Assembly: GCA_038025085.1 (NCBI GenBank)
Contig: CM076142.1
Location: 6,794,501-6,858,500 of the forward strand
Reading direction: 5' to 3'
Origin: Tetragonia tetragonoides
Taxonomy: Eukaryota; Streptophyta; Magnoliopsida; Caryophyllales; Aizoaceae
Length of the DNA: 64,000 nt
The notes beneath the pieces were generated by a model. It was not told where the DNA came from. It was given only the letters and a program-made list of their open reading frames with translations, and did not search any database. A program made the translations under genes and the position numbers. Numbering within the stretch: position 1 is the stretch's first letter; every line of letters starts with the position of its first letter. This document shows positions 48,504 to 60,600 of this stretch, in pieces.

Positions 48504-49248
48504 AGATAAGTATGATAAAGTTTTGATTTTTGTTGTTTAATTTGTGTTAAATAAAGGTTTTGTAGTTTGCATGTAAGATGTTTGTGCTTATGTCTGAATG
48601 AAATGTGTGAAATAAAGGTTTTGATGTGGGTTTTATGTGGTATGTAAAGGGCTGTCTGAATTTTATGATTTGATGATAATAATAGATGGTTTTATTGATT
48701 GTAGTTAAGGTGTTTGTGTTTATGTCTGAATGGATGATTGTGTAAACACTAGATAGTTAATACAAGAGGTTCTGAACTAATTTGTGTTAGTATATGTGCT
48801 TGTAAAATATAAGTACTGTAGTATTGATTAAGGTTTGATTGCATGAGATGCTTTAAGAACAGAGTGAATGTGAATTGAGACTAACAGATGCCACCATTGG
48901 GGCTATCTTAGATAGCCTGCTCTGTTGACTGTTTCTGGGCACCTTTGTCCTTCATCAGCTGTAGCATGTAGACCTATTGTCTACTAGTGATTAAACTTGT
49001 TTTTCTTTCCCTTCATATGTTGCTATTTAAGTTGGATGTTTATTACTTCTTAGTGAATTATAAATGTATTATTTACATGTGTGTAGTATCAGTAGACAGT
49101 AAGTACTTTGTTTACAAGGCATCATTTTATTTATCAAACACCTATTATGCTTTAATTAGGAATCACAAAGCACACAATTAATATATAGTTGTAATCATAA
49201 GAAACATTGCAGCCAAATGAAACCCGAGTCTGTTGCCTATGTTGATCT
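48504..49248. other. Intergenic region between convergent EF-hand and GDSL genes
   Basis: Both neighbours transcribe towards this stretch, so it should hold both 3' UTRs. Repeated ATAAAGGTTTTG and TTTATGTCTGAATG segments are seen at 48553-48730. No gene. Confidence 0.5.
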
Positions 49249-51037
49249 TTATGCTAGGTGGAAGAGGTCCTGGATGCTGTATGATCCTTGAGGAAGTGTA
49301 TTGCTTGTGTTGCTCCACATCTCACGTGCGAGTTGCCAGTAAGCCTTCTCTGTGAGATGAGCAGAATCCCAGAACACATAATCATCAACGTTTTCACACA
49401 ATTCAAACTCTTTAACTGGCCTTGTTCCTCCACAACTGAATATCCCTCTGAACTTGCCTGCACCACAACATGCTGTCCTCCCTTCCTTGTACCCTGTTAA
49501 TGAGAAGAGAACCATGTTCTGTTATGTGATCCATTTTACCTCTTCTTTTCCGGTCACTTCATGCATGTTGTACATATATATTTGGGTTGGCCAAGTAGTA
49601 TAAAGTAGTTCCCGAAAGAAAAAAGGGAACTTAAATGTGACTTACCATATATCCAGGGCTGGTCGATTCTTTGCTGGAGACTGGTATAGAAGTCGTATAG
49701 TGAATATTTGAACCCATCTAGTTGCTTCTCTAGTTTGTTTAGGACTTGGAAGAGAGCCTGATTATGTAGTATGGGGTAACTTGAAAGTTCTTTCAGGCAA
49801 TTATCATTCTCTTCTGCATTCATATATCTGAGGAAAGGGAAACAGCCGAATGGTGGCAAGTTGAGGAATGCAAATTTTCTCCCTCCTGTCTTGTAAATCT
49901 CCTGCAAAATATGATACTATGAGTTGCTAAGTCCCTTTTCTGGTTGTTAAAAAACTTTAGACCAGTAAATTTGAATAAACATACCCTTGATAGGGGAACT
50001 AGGAGAACTTACAGTGATCACAGAAGTGATGTTAGTGATGACCATGTCAACAAATTCAGATTTGGACTGAGTAGTATTAGTCGTGAGACGGCTGATGTAA
50101 TCATTTGATCCAATGCTGAATAAGTAAACTGCCCTTGAAATTCTCCTCTTTCCTTTAAGTTGTCCAAACTTGTTAGTGAACCAGTTCTCCACTTTCTTGT
50201 AATTCCTCAGCTGCATATGGAGATCAATAACCTGCAAATAACTCTTCATCAGAAAGGCAAGCTGCACTAAAAGCCTGTCTCAAAATGTTAGTGCAGTTTT
50301 CCGTGTCACATACAGCGTGTTGGGTTACTGTTCACCTTCAAGAGACAAGTGGGTTGGAGAGGGGGGGGGGGGGTACATCAATGGATAAGTGCGGTGGTTG
50401 ATGGGTGCATGAGAATTAGTTTTTGAACAGGCTAGACGAAATTCGACTTTTAGTTCAATTAAAGTCAGGTCTGAATAGAACCTTAGAAATAAGATGTACC
50501 AATTGCCATTACATGAGCATGAAAAAAATCAATCTTGCACCCTATTCTGACACATACCAGCCCTTGGGATGTTTGGACGAGAGCACCAGCTCCAGCAGAT
50601 GCGAAGTTGACTCCATAAGCGAATGGAGGTTTGCCCGGCTGGAGAAACGGCGGAATCAAGGGAAGATTTGCATGTTCCGCTGATCATGAAATAGAAATTG
50701 AAGGTAAACCATAAAGATTTTAGTCGTTTCTGAACATAAAAGTAGTGTTATAACTAACTTAAAACAAGACATTTGATTAGAGTTTTGAACCAAAGATACC
50801 AATAAAATCACATATTAGACGACCATCAGAGAAGCGGCCGGTTGGAAAATGGAAAAAGGTGATGCCATAAGGCCAGAAATTAGACTGGCCAAGAGTTGTG
50901 GTGTTGATGTAGTTGTTGTTTCCAACATCCAAAATGGAGTCCCCAAATATGAACAAGGGACTCTTTGCAGCTGTTGGTGCAAGAAAGAAAGCTAAGATCA
51001 ACGAGAGGATACAGATTTGAAGTTGAAAATCCATCAT
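49249..51037 (-). CDS. GDSL esterase/lipase, 5 exons, 359 aa (tandem copy 1)
   Basis: A predicted secreted ester hydrolase of the SGNH/GDSL family. Exons: 50800-51037, 50558-50679, 50013-50231, 49646-49901, 49249-49493; sum 1080 nt, all GT..AG. The signal peptide is about residues 1-24 ([15 protein letters not shown]). Block [20 protein letters not shown] has the nucleophile at Ser34. GSNDYI supplies Asn163. [12 protein letters not shown] supplies Asp321 and His324. The C terminus ends [10 protein letters not shown] second ATG one codon downstream (51034) is an equally good start. A TATA-like CTATAAAAA is at about 51077-51084, close to the start, implying a short leader. It is the tandem neighbour of the gene at 51960-54819, with the same exon phases and very similar exons 1 and 2; both resemble the Arabidopsis GLIP1-5 group. 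A poly-G run of 12 lies in intron 2 at about 50361-50372. Confidence 0.94.
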
Positions 51038-51415
51038 TTGATCTGCTTTGCTCTTTGTATGTTAATTATGGTGATTTTTATAGTTTGATGACACAAACTA
51101 TTGTATGTTTCTCAACTTTCAATGAATTCCCATTATAAAACTTGTTAGTACCGTTGAATCTTGAGCGCCAAGGGTACTACAAGACATTATAAAACGCTTG
51201 TGGATAGCATATTTGCATAAGCTTATGTCAAGTGCCCTCTTTTTTAAAAAAACCTGGTGATTAGCATTGATCAAGAGGCCAATGAAGTCAAAAGGACATG
51301 TTTAAAAGGTTTGTGATTTATCCAAATCTTCTTCTTCTTTTTTATTTTATTTATTATAACAAGTAGGATAATAGAGACATTTGGGAACGTAGATCGGTAT
51401 ATATTATCAAAACAT
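51038..51415. other. Promoter side of GDSL copy 1, no other gene
   Basis: Apart from the TATA-like site near 51080, no clear elements. T-rich tract with TCTTCTTCTTC near 51328. Confidence 0.4.
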
Positions 51416-51588
51416 AACCTTGAGAGGTAAGCTCAGCCGGTAAAAGCTCTGAAATCTATTCCAGAGGTTTCGTCGAAACCTTTTAGGGTCACTAGAGGTT
51501 TTCCTGGTCGTTAATTTCAGGCCCCTTGAAATTAATCAAGCAAACCTTGGATACCCATGAAATCAAAAAATATATATACACACATATT
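51416..51588 (+). mobile_element. SINE with 16-bp target duplication, between the GDSL genes
   Basis: A degenerate tRNA-like head (TAAGCTCAGCCGGTAAAAGC as A-box region and GGTTTCGTCGAAACC as B-box region) is followed by a body and an A/T-rich tail. Flanking duplication TATATTATCAAAACAT (51400-51415) versus TATATTATCGAAACAT (51589-51604), one mismatch. Confidence 0.8.
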
Positions 51589-51604
51589 TATATTATCGAA
51601 ACAT

Positions 51605-51959
51605 TGTTAGCTTGCTGGCTAAGAAGTCACAACTTGTCATACGAGCTTTAGAGCTTGTATATATGCTCATACGGTTGGCAAATGTGATTTTCTAGTTAAG
51701 TAGAGTATTCCATATATAACTATATTACCCAACGCAATATTTAGTTTAAATCATCAATAGCCTGGACATATACATTCGCTAACTTAAATAGATACATAAC
51801 TAACCATATGTATGTTCTTGAAATCTCCAAATTAGTTGACAATCAACAACGGTTTTAACCGTTTAATGATCAATTATATGCTGATCAAAGGGTAAAATAA
51901 TCAATAATATACTGCCACCAATGTTGATGGTATGCTGCTTGTGTTTGACTGTTGGTGTT
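51605..51959. other. Intergenic, 3' of GDSL copy 2
   Basis: AT-rich; probably contains the 3' UTR of the GDSL gene to its right. No gene. Confidence 0.4.
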
Positions 51960-54819
51960 CTAAAGTGAGTAGAAAAGATCCTTGATGCTGTAAGATCCAT
52001 AAGAATGATGAACAGCATTGTTGGCGTTACGCCACATTTCGTCTGCAAGTTGCCTGTAAGCCTTTTCTGTGAAATGAAAAGAGTCCCAAAACACATGGTC
52101 ATCTACATTTTTGCACAGCTCAAACTGTTTTACTGCTCTTTTCCCTCCACAGCTGAATACCCCTCTGAATTTTCCTGAGCCACAGCATGCTGTCTTTCCC
52201 TCCTTGTACCCTGCAGTTCATCAATTAAGTTTTAATTTTACTACTGCACGCGATCGTACACACATTTATTTGAGTTAGTATGTATTTGCGTTGTCATTTA
52301 GTACTCGCTCCGTTTCTGAAAAGCACTAACGCTTGCGTTGTCAATCTTGTCATATAGCTAGCAACTTCAGTTACTGTCTGTAGAGCAAAAAAGATGAAGA
52401 GCATACCAAATCGTGAAGGGTGTTTGATTCTTTGCTGGACAGCAGTGTGAAAGTCATAGAGTGAATATTTGAATCCAGGCAACTGTTTTTCTAACTGTTT
52501 TAGGACTTGGGACAGAGCTTTATTGTGTTGCCTGATGTAACCTGAAACTTCGTTGGCGCAACCGCCATTTCCTTCTGCATTTAGGATTCTGAAGGCCGGT
52601 AAACAACCAACCGGTGGTAAGTTGAGGAACGCCATTTTTCTCCCTCCTAGCATGTAAATTTCCTGCCAAATCAAACAATGTAGTTGTAGCATTTGCATTA
52701 CTTCATTTAAACTTTATAACCAAAAGCAAATTAAGGGGTTGATTTAGACATATTATATACTCCTTACATATCATAATTTGGGAAGTGCCCTTAAGCCTCC
52801 TTGATGACATTTTATTGATTAGGTGGTCACTGAATCACAAGAGTATCCCATAAAGATGTTCAGTGAGAGAATTACTTTTACGGCTCTCAGGAACACTGAA
52901 TTAGACTAAACTAAACTTTGTTCCAAATAAAGTTAACTTAATTTTATTTAAGAAACTCCCAAGTGGAATTTATTTGTTGAAGGGTTAACAAATGCATATA
53001 TGTTTTCTTTTTCCTTTTCGTTTAAGTACAAAATACACAATGAATTTGTTTATTGGAACCATACATGATTAGTGCATGAGCTTGAAATGGATAGCGTATT
53101 GGCGTACCCATTGCTCGTCTAACAAAGATTTGAAATCGAGTCTCATTTCTCTCAAATAGAGAAGCTTCTTTGCTATTTAAAAAAAATAAAAAAAATACTT
53201 GTATCATTAATGGAGTATATAGTGCCAAAGTTTATATTATGTGGTCCATGTCCAATCCAAGCCATAGGTTGAACATTCCTACATCTTTGTCAAAACCATA
53301 AATAGATGGGCCGCACAAGAGATGCCTTGAATGCTCTACTGTTTCAGGCTTTTGGAATGGATCAGTGTTACTGCAGTACTGCTGCATAAATACCAGCCGT
53401 ACGTTGGTGATCAAGAGCCATTTTCATGTATGGTTACAACAACTTGGGCCCAATAAAAGACACTTCAAATTTCTAGTCTCTAACTTTAGTGCCATAGTCA
53501 TAGTCTAGTACTACATGTGTGATGTGAACACTAGTTCAATCAACAAAACACAAAAGATAGAAACAAGGAAAGAAGAGAACCATGTCTTGATCAGAATCAT
53601 TTGAAAAACTCTCTCCGCATTGTTGAGATTGCATATAGGATACTTTGTCAAGTGACTTCGCGATAAAGGTAGACAATTTAAACATGAAAATGTCATGTGT
53701 ACTTGTACATAAATTTATAGTACTTGATGTTACTCCCTCCGTTTCATATTGATTTTTACGAATCATATTGTTAGCATATTAACTTTTTTCCCAATCGACC
53801 AAATATGAAAAAGACCGATAAGCAAGATAAAAGAGATCGAGAAACTTACATTGATCACGGAGGTAATGTTGCCTATAACCATATCAACATATTGAGAATG
53901 GTTATAAGTAGTCAAAAGAGAAGAATTGGTCAAGAAAAGGCTCATGTAATCATTTGTGCCAATGCTAAACAAGTAGACCGCCCTTGTCACCCTGTTTCTT
54001 GCTTTAACATCTCCTAACTTCCTTGTAAACCATTTTTTCACTTTCCTCAAGTTCTTTATCTGCATATGAAGATCAATAACCTGCAAACAATATAATTACC
54101 ACTAAGCATTAGGCAGAATAAATTTCTTTTATCAAGAAGAAACATACTCTCCTATATACTGTATGATTTAGTAGTGTACCATCAAATTACACAAAAATAT
54201 AGAGATTGTTTCCGAAAGGTACATACCGATCCTTGAAAGGTTTCGACGAGTGCACCAGCTCCAGAAGATGCAAAGTTGACACCATGAAAGAATCGAGGTT
54301 TGCCCGGTTGAAGAAAAGGGGGAATAAGTGGAAGATTTGCATGCTCAGCTAGGAGAAAACAAAAGTTGAACCACAAAATCTTTTTAGTTGAACCACTAAA
54401 AGCATAAAAAAAAGGTACAAGATGGAGCAACACATAGGTATTATTATAAAGAGATACCATAAATTAAACCAACAGAATCAAATATAGATATGGTAAGACT
54501 TTTAGCTAGTTGATCAATTAGTACCAATGAAATCGGAAACTAGACGACCATCGGAAAACCGGCCGGTCGGAAAGTGGAAGAAAGTGGTGCCATAAGGCCA
54601 GAAATTGGCCTGGTCAAGAGTTGTGGTGTTGATGTAGTTGTTGTTGCCAACATCCAATATGGAGTCTCCAAATATGAACAAGGGATTTGTTGAATAATGT
54701 TTATGGTTATGGTTATGATGGTTGGTTAAGCTTAAGCAGCTAATTTTTGATGATAGAGAGACTAATAATAAAAAGACATAAAGGATTAAGAAGAGAGGTT
54801 TCATGATCAATATATCCAT
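51960..54819 (-). CDS. GDSL esterase/lipase, 5 exons, 384 aa (tandem copy 2)
   Basis: Same family and layout as its neighbour. Exons: 54525-54819, 54227-54348, 53850-54080, 52407-52662, 51960-52210; sum 1155 nt, all GT..AG. The N terminus has a hydrophobic signal segment ([14 protein letters not shown]), then a His/Asn-rich insert (about residues 33-44, [12 protein letters not shown]) before the catalytic core, which its neighbour lacks and which accounts for the extra length. Ser53 in [15 protein letters not shown], Asn182 in GTNDYM, and Asp344 and His347 in [12 protein letters not shown] form the expected catalytic set. The last exon ends SIKDLFYSL. Start may be ATG 54819 or the in-frame ATG five codons on (MKPLF). 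Intron 3 (52663-53849, about 1.2 kb) is the longest and carries a stray Stowaway-like tip near 53733. Confidence 0.93.
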
Positions 54820-55313
54820 GGCTGTTTTTGTGAATGTGATATATGGTGGTTATTCAGGGGACCAGATGTTAGTTATGGTTAGCTTGTGTGTGTGGGGATA
54901 GTTCATATAATACCCAATGCTCACATTATTTAATTTCAACGTTTATGGTATTTTTATGTTTTCACTGCAACAACATTATTATTATACTCCTCATGAAGTC
55001 AACATCTAAAGACAGGTGATATGTGTACACAGTAAAGAAACTTTCGTAGTCAAAAAGGGGCCAAAGCTTAGAAATTCTGTACATATGCTAATAAGCAGGA
55101 ATTAAACCGTATTTTCGAGAGTATTTTGCTCAAACTTGCGACATAATATATTTTCGACAGTAATAAAAAGGTTCATTTCAAATTAAAAATTTGGTATTAT
55201 ATTTGAACTCGGAAACATATACATTTAAGAGCACACAAAAATTTTAAGGTAAAAAGAACAAGGAACATGTTACCTCCCCAAAAGAAAGGGAACATTAAGT
55301 CCTAAAACATTAA
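54820..55313. other. Promoter side of GDSL copy 2
   Basis: No gene or clear repeat seen. Confidence 0.4.
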
Positions 55314-56142
55314 GGGTCTGTTTGACAATAATTAGCTGTAGCTGTAGTCTTAGCTGTTTTAGTAGTGGTTAGCTGTTGAACTAGCTATTAGCTGTTTGTA
55401 GTGGTACGTAGCTGTCAATCGTTTTTTGGGTTGAGTGTTCGGTAAAGTTAGCTGTTGGATTAGCTGACTGATGTAAAATGACATAAAAGGGCATAGAATT
55501 ATTATTATTATTTTTATTATAAATTATTATTATTATTATTATTTTTATTAATGTTATTTTTATGATTCTTATTCTTATTGTTATTGTTATTATTAATATT
55601 ATTATTATTATTATTATTATTTTACAATCATTATTATCATTATGATTACTAGTATTATTATTGTTGTTATTATTATTAATAATAATAATCAAATAATGGC
55701 GTACTTGTTTTACCTGAGGTGAAATATCTTAATAAAAATTAAACTTGCTAATGGCGTACTGGTTTTACCTGAGGAAGAAGTAGATTAATCCAATCAAATA
55801 ATTTGTTCTGATTTGGGTTATAAATAGTCATGAAAGAGTAGTAGATTTTTTTGAAAGGGAAGAGGCGTGCGTATAGGCATGGAAGTAGGAAGGAGTGAAC
55901 TGAGTTTTAAATTTTAAACGGTAAAATACCTGGGATAATTTGGGAATCTAATTCCTAAAAAAATTCAACAGCTAGCCTTTTAGTTTGAAACGTTAATTTT
56001 ATTAGCTTTTGTGAAAGGCTACTATAACAGCTAACAGCTACCCCTAAAACATGGTAACCGAACACAATAACTTTGAAGAGGTAGTTGTTTGACTAATTCA
56101 AACCACTAACAGCTACCTCAAAAGCCCTTGCCAAACACACAC
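55314..56142. mobile_element. TIR element of 829 bp, TAA target duplication
   Basis: The left end GGGTCTGTTTGACAATAATT and the right end, inverted, GTGTGTGTTTGGCAAGGG are imperfect termini. TAA stands at both sides (55311-55313 and 56143-56145). Subterminal AGCTGTAGCTGTAG and TAACAGCTAACAGC repeats resemble those of the 7751 and 62733 elements. The interior holds a long (ATT)n-type tract (about 55498-55690), whose poly-Asn/Ile translation is not a gene. Confidence 0.65.
55498..55690. repeat. Degenerate (ATT)n microsatellite
   Basis: About 190 bp of ATT/GTT/CTT trinucleotides inside the TIR element. Confidence 0.9.
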
Positions 56143-56160
56143 TAAATATGTTTATTTGAA

Positions 56161-56575
56161 TCTTCTCTATATATATAAAGCTGGCATATTTCGTGAGTTT
56201 TGAGCCGTGCCACATCATTAAATATATTAATAAAATAATTTTTCAAAAAATATAATTGAGAGTTTGACTTGTGATGAATAACTAGAGTTTTATAAGTGTT
56301 ATAACTTAATCTTTATCGAACCTTCGAAAGCAAATGTAATCTTCTACACATGTTCAAAAAAATAATATTTGTATCATCGTATTCGCATCGGAAAATACTT
56401 CAAAATGAGATGCATTTACAATATGTTTAATCTCAACGTATAAGATCATATATCCAATTTTAATTAGCGTAAATAGATATATATTAAAAGATATAATATT
56501 AAAGACTAAAATAACAAGGAAAATAATAAAAATATATTTAACTTAAACCGTGCATCGCACGGACATCATTACTAA
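56161..56575 (+). mobile_element. Small non-autonomous Helitron
   Basis: Starts TCTTCTCTATATATATAAAG after A and ends CTAA (56572-56575) before T. A perfect hairpin CCGTGCATCGCACGG stands about 10 bp before the end. Internal sequence is collinear with the element at 18010-18467 (GAGAGTTTGACTTGTGATGA shared), of which this is the better-preserved copy at the 3' end. Confidence 0.85.
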
Positions 56576-56868
56576 TATACATACAAATTCAAACCCTTGA
56601 GTCATTGCGATCACATAATAAGATCTATGTTCATCAATTACGTTACCAATTTCGTGATTGAGAGGCGAGTATGCAGATGGGACCATATTTTTCTTTGAAA
56701 TCAAACACATAGTAAACGATAACATATTTAACACATTTGAAGGAATATTAATGCAGAGATTATTCTTTAAATATTCATTTCACTATCAAATGTCGTACTA
56801 TTACGTTTAATAGTTGACAAAAAGAAGTGTGAAAACTCTTCCAATGATTAAAATATTGTTACCAATAA

Positions 56869-57290
56869 GTGGTTGGTGTGAGTGGTTCGACACTTTCATC
56901 CCTTAAGTAAGGTTGAGGGTTCGAATCTTGTGGATGGAAAAAGTACTTAGGCTCCGTTTGATTCACCTGGATAAAATTGAACTTAATTGATTTTTTGAAC
57001 TTGACCGTTAACTATTTAAAATTCGTCCAAACATAGTCAATATTGGACTCATTTGAAAGTATGCATTGAGATCTTTCCGATGACATAATTTTCATCATGA
57101 AATTATTTCGGAATAAAAAGTTATATGAGTAATAAAGTTACACATGAACTGAACTGGACTGAACTGGACTGAATTTAAGTAAAATTAAGGTGAATCAAAC
57201 AGAGCCTTAGTGGGAGCACTTTACTCCTTCATGGGTTAACCCGGTGCGAGCAGAATTAGTCTTGGCCCAAAGAACTTGGGTGAACCTGTG
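56869..57290 (+). mobile_element. SINE interrupted by a MITE
   Basis: The left part (56869-56949) has a tRNA-like head (TTGGTGTGAGTGGTTCGACA) and a B box GGGTTCGAATCTTG. The right part (57210-57290) continues GTGGGAGCACTTTACTCC to AAAGAACTTGGGTGAAC. Body and ending resemble the SINE at 26868-27072. A Tourist-like MITE sits inside. No target duplication of the SINE itself was found. Confidence 0.65.
56950..57206. mobile_element. Tourist/PIF-like MITE nested in a SINE
   Basis: The 257-bp element has GGCTCCGTTTGATTCACCT at the left and, inverted, GGCTCTGTTTGATTCACCT at the right. Perfect TTA duplication (56947-56949 and 57207-57209). Same family as 21588-21892, in opposite orientation. Confidence 0.92.
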
Positions 57291-58019
57291 GTCTAACCAT
57301 GAATATTTGAGGAACGCCAAATAAAATACTAAAAGTTAGAAAATGGAAAATAAAAAAATTTAAAATAATATTACATCGGGATCATCTTGGCTAATAGTCA
57401 AATATTCAACCTCTTTTTCTTTTTCTTTTTCTTTTTCGTTGAAAACCCTCCTCACTTCCTGTCCTCAAGCTAGGCATCTTGAAAGAAAGGAAAAGGGCCT
57501 TATGATTAGGCGAAAATGCAAATATGACTCAACTCTACAAGCTAAGGAAGGAAATAAAAGTTGGTGCATGAAAAGAAATTGAATAAATTGCTAAACTTAA
57601 GAAAGGCAAAGCTATAGGTTTGGTGCTACCCACAAACGTACACATCAAAGTGAAATGGTGAATAGAGACGAAAGTTACTTGCGATTTTGGAAAGCCCCTT
57701 TATTAGCATGCTTTGCTCACACAACAAATAGAAAAGTGTATTCATCATGTCAGTATAATTAGGGTTGTGTAACTCCTACTCATTATTTCATCGGTCTCCA
57801 TTTTGTCCATCAATGGAGATCTCAAAGCTAAAACCCAATGATACTGTCTCGAGACTTCTTTTGCTCTAAGCCCCGTGACGCCTTGCATCAATCTCCCTTG
57901 TCCCAGCGACCATGTCCCATGTCCAAGAGCCTTGTTAGAATGTTATGTACCATGTATCAAAAATTTGTCCCAACGTCATGTTTCATAGCATGGGTGAATA
58001 TGGAGTTCAGAGGTCCTAA
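57291..58019. other. Gene-free stretch before the tandem array
   Basis: A CTTTTT-repeat tract at about 57415-57439. From 57838 an open frame runs into the array, but no protein family is recognised. Confidence 0.4.
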
Positions 58020-60600
58020 AATAAAAGTTGTTTACTTATCGCATGGGTCACCTTTAGGGTACATTGGAGAACCTCGGGGTAAGTTATCGAATCCCTATGA
58101 GGCTTGGACAATCATTTTACTTGACACCCCCTTTAAAGAGCCCAACAGTGAAATCAGGGATATAAATGTAGTTTGGAGGGTCGGATGGCCATTGGAGATA
58201 CCGGGTGTCATCTCAGGTCACAATATACTCCCCAGAGAAATTTGGGCAAAAATCTCAATTGAGTCCCAGGCAGCCGAAAATGGAAGGTTATAATCCACAT
58301 TTTTTAGCTTTTGGAGGCTCTGGAACGAAAGTTGTAATTTTCGCACCATATTGCACGAGACACACCTAGTTGACATGGGATGGTCTCGGAATCGTTTTTC
58401 GTGTCCAGGTTAGGTTTAGACGATATTTTCACTGGATACCCAATTTAAAGGGTCGAACACCAAAATCATGAGCGAAAACAAAGTTTGGACGGTCAGATGA
58501 CCTCCTGGAGGCACCAAAGATCGTCTCGGGTTACAATAGACACGCTGGAGAAGTTTGGGCAAAATTTTAAATCGGACCCTAGGAAGCCGAAAATGGAAGG
58601 CTATAATTCACTTTTGGGGGCTTTCGGAGGCTCCGTAATGAAAATTGTTTTTTTCACACCATATCGCATGGGACACCCTTAAGTGACATGAAATGGTCCC
58701 GAAATCGTTTATCGGGTCCATGTAAGGTTTGGACGATCTTTTCACTGGATACCCAATTTAAAGAGTCGAGCACCAAAATCATGAATGAATACGAAGTTTG
58801 GAAGTACCAGAGGTCGTTTCGGGTAAGAATAGACTCCCAGGAGAAGTTTGGGCAATACTTTCAACTGGACCCTAGGAAGCCAAAAATGGAAGGCTATAAT
58901 CCACGTTTTTTCGGCTTTCGGATTCTCCGGAACGAAAAACGTATCGCATGGGACACTCCTAGGTGACATGGGATGGTCCCGAAATCGTTTATCGGATCCC
59001 TATGAGGCTCAAGTTGTCATTTTCCTTGACACCCACTTTAAAGGGCCGAACACTGACATAAGGGGTATGTACGTAGTTTGGAGGGTCGGATGGCCTATTG
59101 GAGATACCGGGGGTCATCTCGGGTCACAATAGACTCCCCGGAGAAATTTGAGCAAAAATCTCAATCCGGGCCCAAGAAGCCGAAAATAGAAGGCTATAAT
59201 CCACGTTTTTTGGGCTATTTGGAGGCTTTGGAACGAAAGTTGTAATTTTTGCACCATATCGCACGGGACACCCCTAGGTCACATGGGATGGTCCCGGAAT
59301 CGTTTATCGGTTCCAGGTTAGGATTGGACGATCTTTTCACTGGATACCCCATTTAAAAGGCCGAAACACTAAAATCATGAGTGAATACGAAGTTTGGAGG
59401 GTCAAATAGCCTACTGGAGGCACCAGAGGTTGTCTTAGGTCACAAAAGACTCCCTGGAGATATTTGGGCAAAATTTTCAACTGGGCCCTAGGAAGCCGAA
59501 AATGGAAGGGTATAATCCACGTTTTTTGGGCTTCCGGAGGCTCCAGAATGAAAATTGTTTTTTTTCGCACCATATCGCACGGGACACCCCTAGGTGACAT
59601 GGGATAGTCCAGAAATTGTTTATCGGATCCCTATGAGGCTTGAACGATCATTTTACTTGACACCCACTTTAAAGGGTCGAACATTGAAATCAGGGGTATG
59701 TACGTAGTTTGGAGAGTCGGATGGCCTGCTGGAGATACCGGGGGTCATCTCGGGTCACAATAGACTCTCCGGAGAAATTTGGGCAAAAGTTTCAACAGGA
59801 CCCTAGAAAATAGCCGAAAATGGAAGGAAGGTTATAATCCACGATTTTTGGGCTTTCGGTGACTCCGAAAGAAAATTGTTTTTTCGCATTATATCGCACG
59901 GGACACCCCTAGGTGTCATGGGATGGTCCCAAAATCGTTTATTGGGTCCATGCTAGGTTTGGACGATCTTTTCACTGGATACCCAATTTAAAGGCCGAAC
60001 ACCAAAATCATGAGTGGATACGAAGTTTGGAGGGCCAAATGGCCTACTGGAGGAGGCACCAGAGGTCGTCTCGGGTCACAATAGACCACTGGAGAATTTT
60101 CGGCAAAATTTTCAACCGAACCATAGGAAGCCGAAAATGGAAGGCTATAATCCACGAGTTTTGGGCTTTTGGAGGCTCCGGAACAAAGATTGTTATTTTC
60201 GCATCATATCGCACGGGACACCCCTAGGTGACATGAGATAGTCCCAGAATCATTTATCGGGTCCCTGTTAAATTTAGATGATCGTTTTCACTTGACACCC
60301 ACTTTAAATGGTCGAACACTGAATATCATGGGTGAATACAAAATTCCTAGGCACGGATGGCCTTCTAAGGGCATCAGAGGTAGTATTGGGTCACAATGCC
60401 GAAAATTGAAGGTTAAATTAAATAATTCACAATTTTTTTGGTTTAAGGAGGTCCTAGAACAAAAGTTTTAGTTTTCACACTGATTTGCACAGGTGACTCA
60501 TAGGGAATATAAGAGGGCCATAAAGTCTATTACCGGGTCTCTGTTCAGACTTCAATGCCATTTTCATTTGATACCCACCTTAAAGGGCCAAACATCGAAT
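58020..60600. repeat. Tandem array of about eight 315-bp monomers of two types
   Basis: A marker close to GGTGACATGGGATGGTCCC recurs at about 58059 (diverged), 58373, 58685, 58965, 59280, 59596, 59915 and 60230, with a final decayed copy near 60497. Spacing is 312-319 bp except one of 280 bp. Each unit holds AATGGAAGGCTATAATCCACG and CGCACGGGACACCCCTAGG. Two variants exist. Type A has CCTATGAGGCTTGGACAATC and GGAGATACCGGGGGTCATCT; type B has TTTTCACTGGATACCCAATT and CACCAGAGGTCGTCTCGGG. The order is A-B-B-A-B-A-B-A. Units end to end keep several medium-length open frames, but these differ in frame and look fortuitous. Confidence 0.9.

Noticed and set aside
52303..53760. Two Stowaway-like tips (CTCGCTCCGTTTCTG at 52303; CTCCCTCCGTTTCATATTG at 53733)
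   Set aside because: They face the same way and have no inverted partners nearby, so no complete element could be defined.
55381..55692. 103-codon Asn/Ile-rich frame
   Set aside because: Translation of an (ATT)n microsatellite inside a TIR element.
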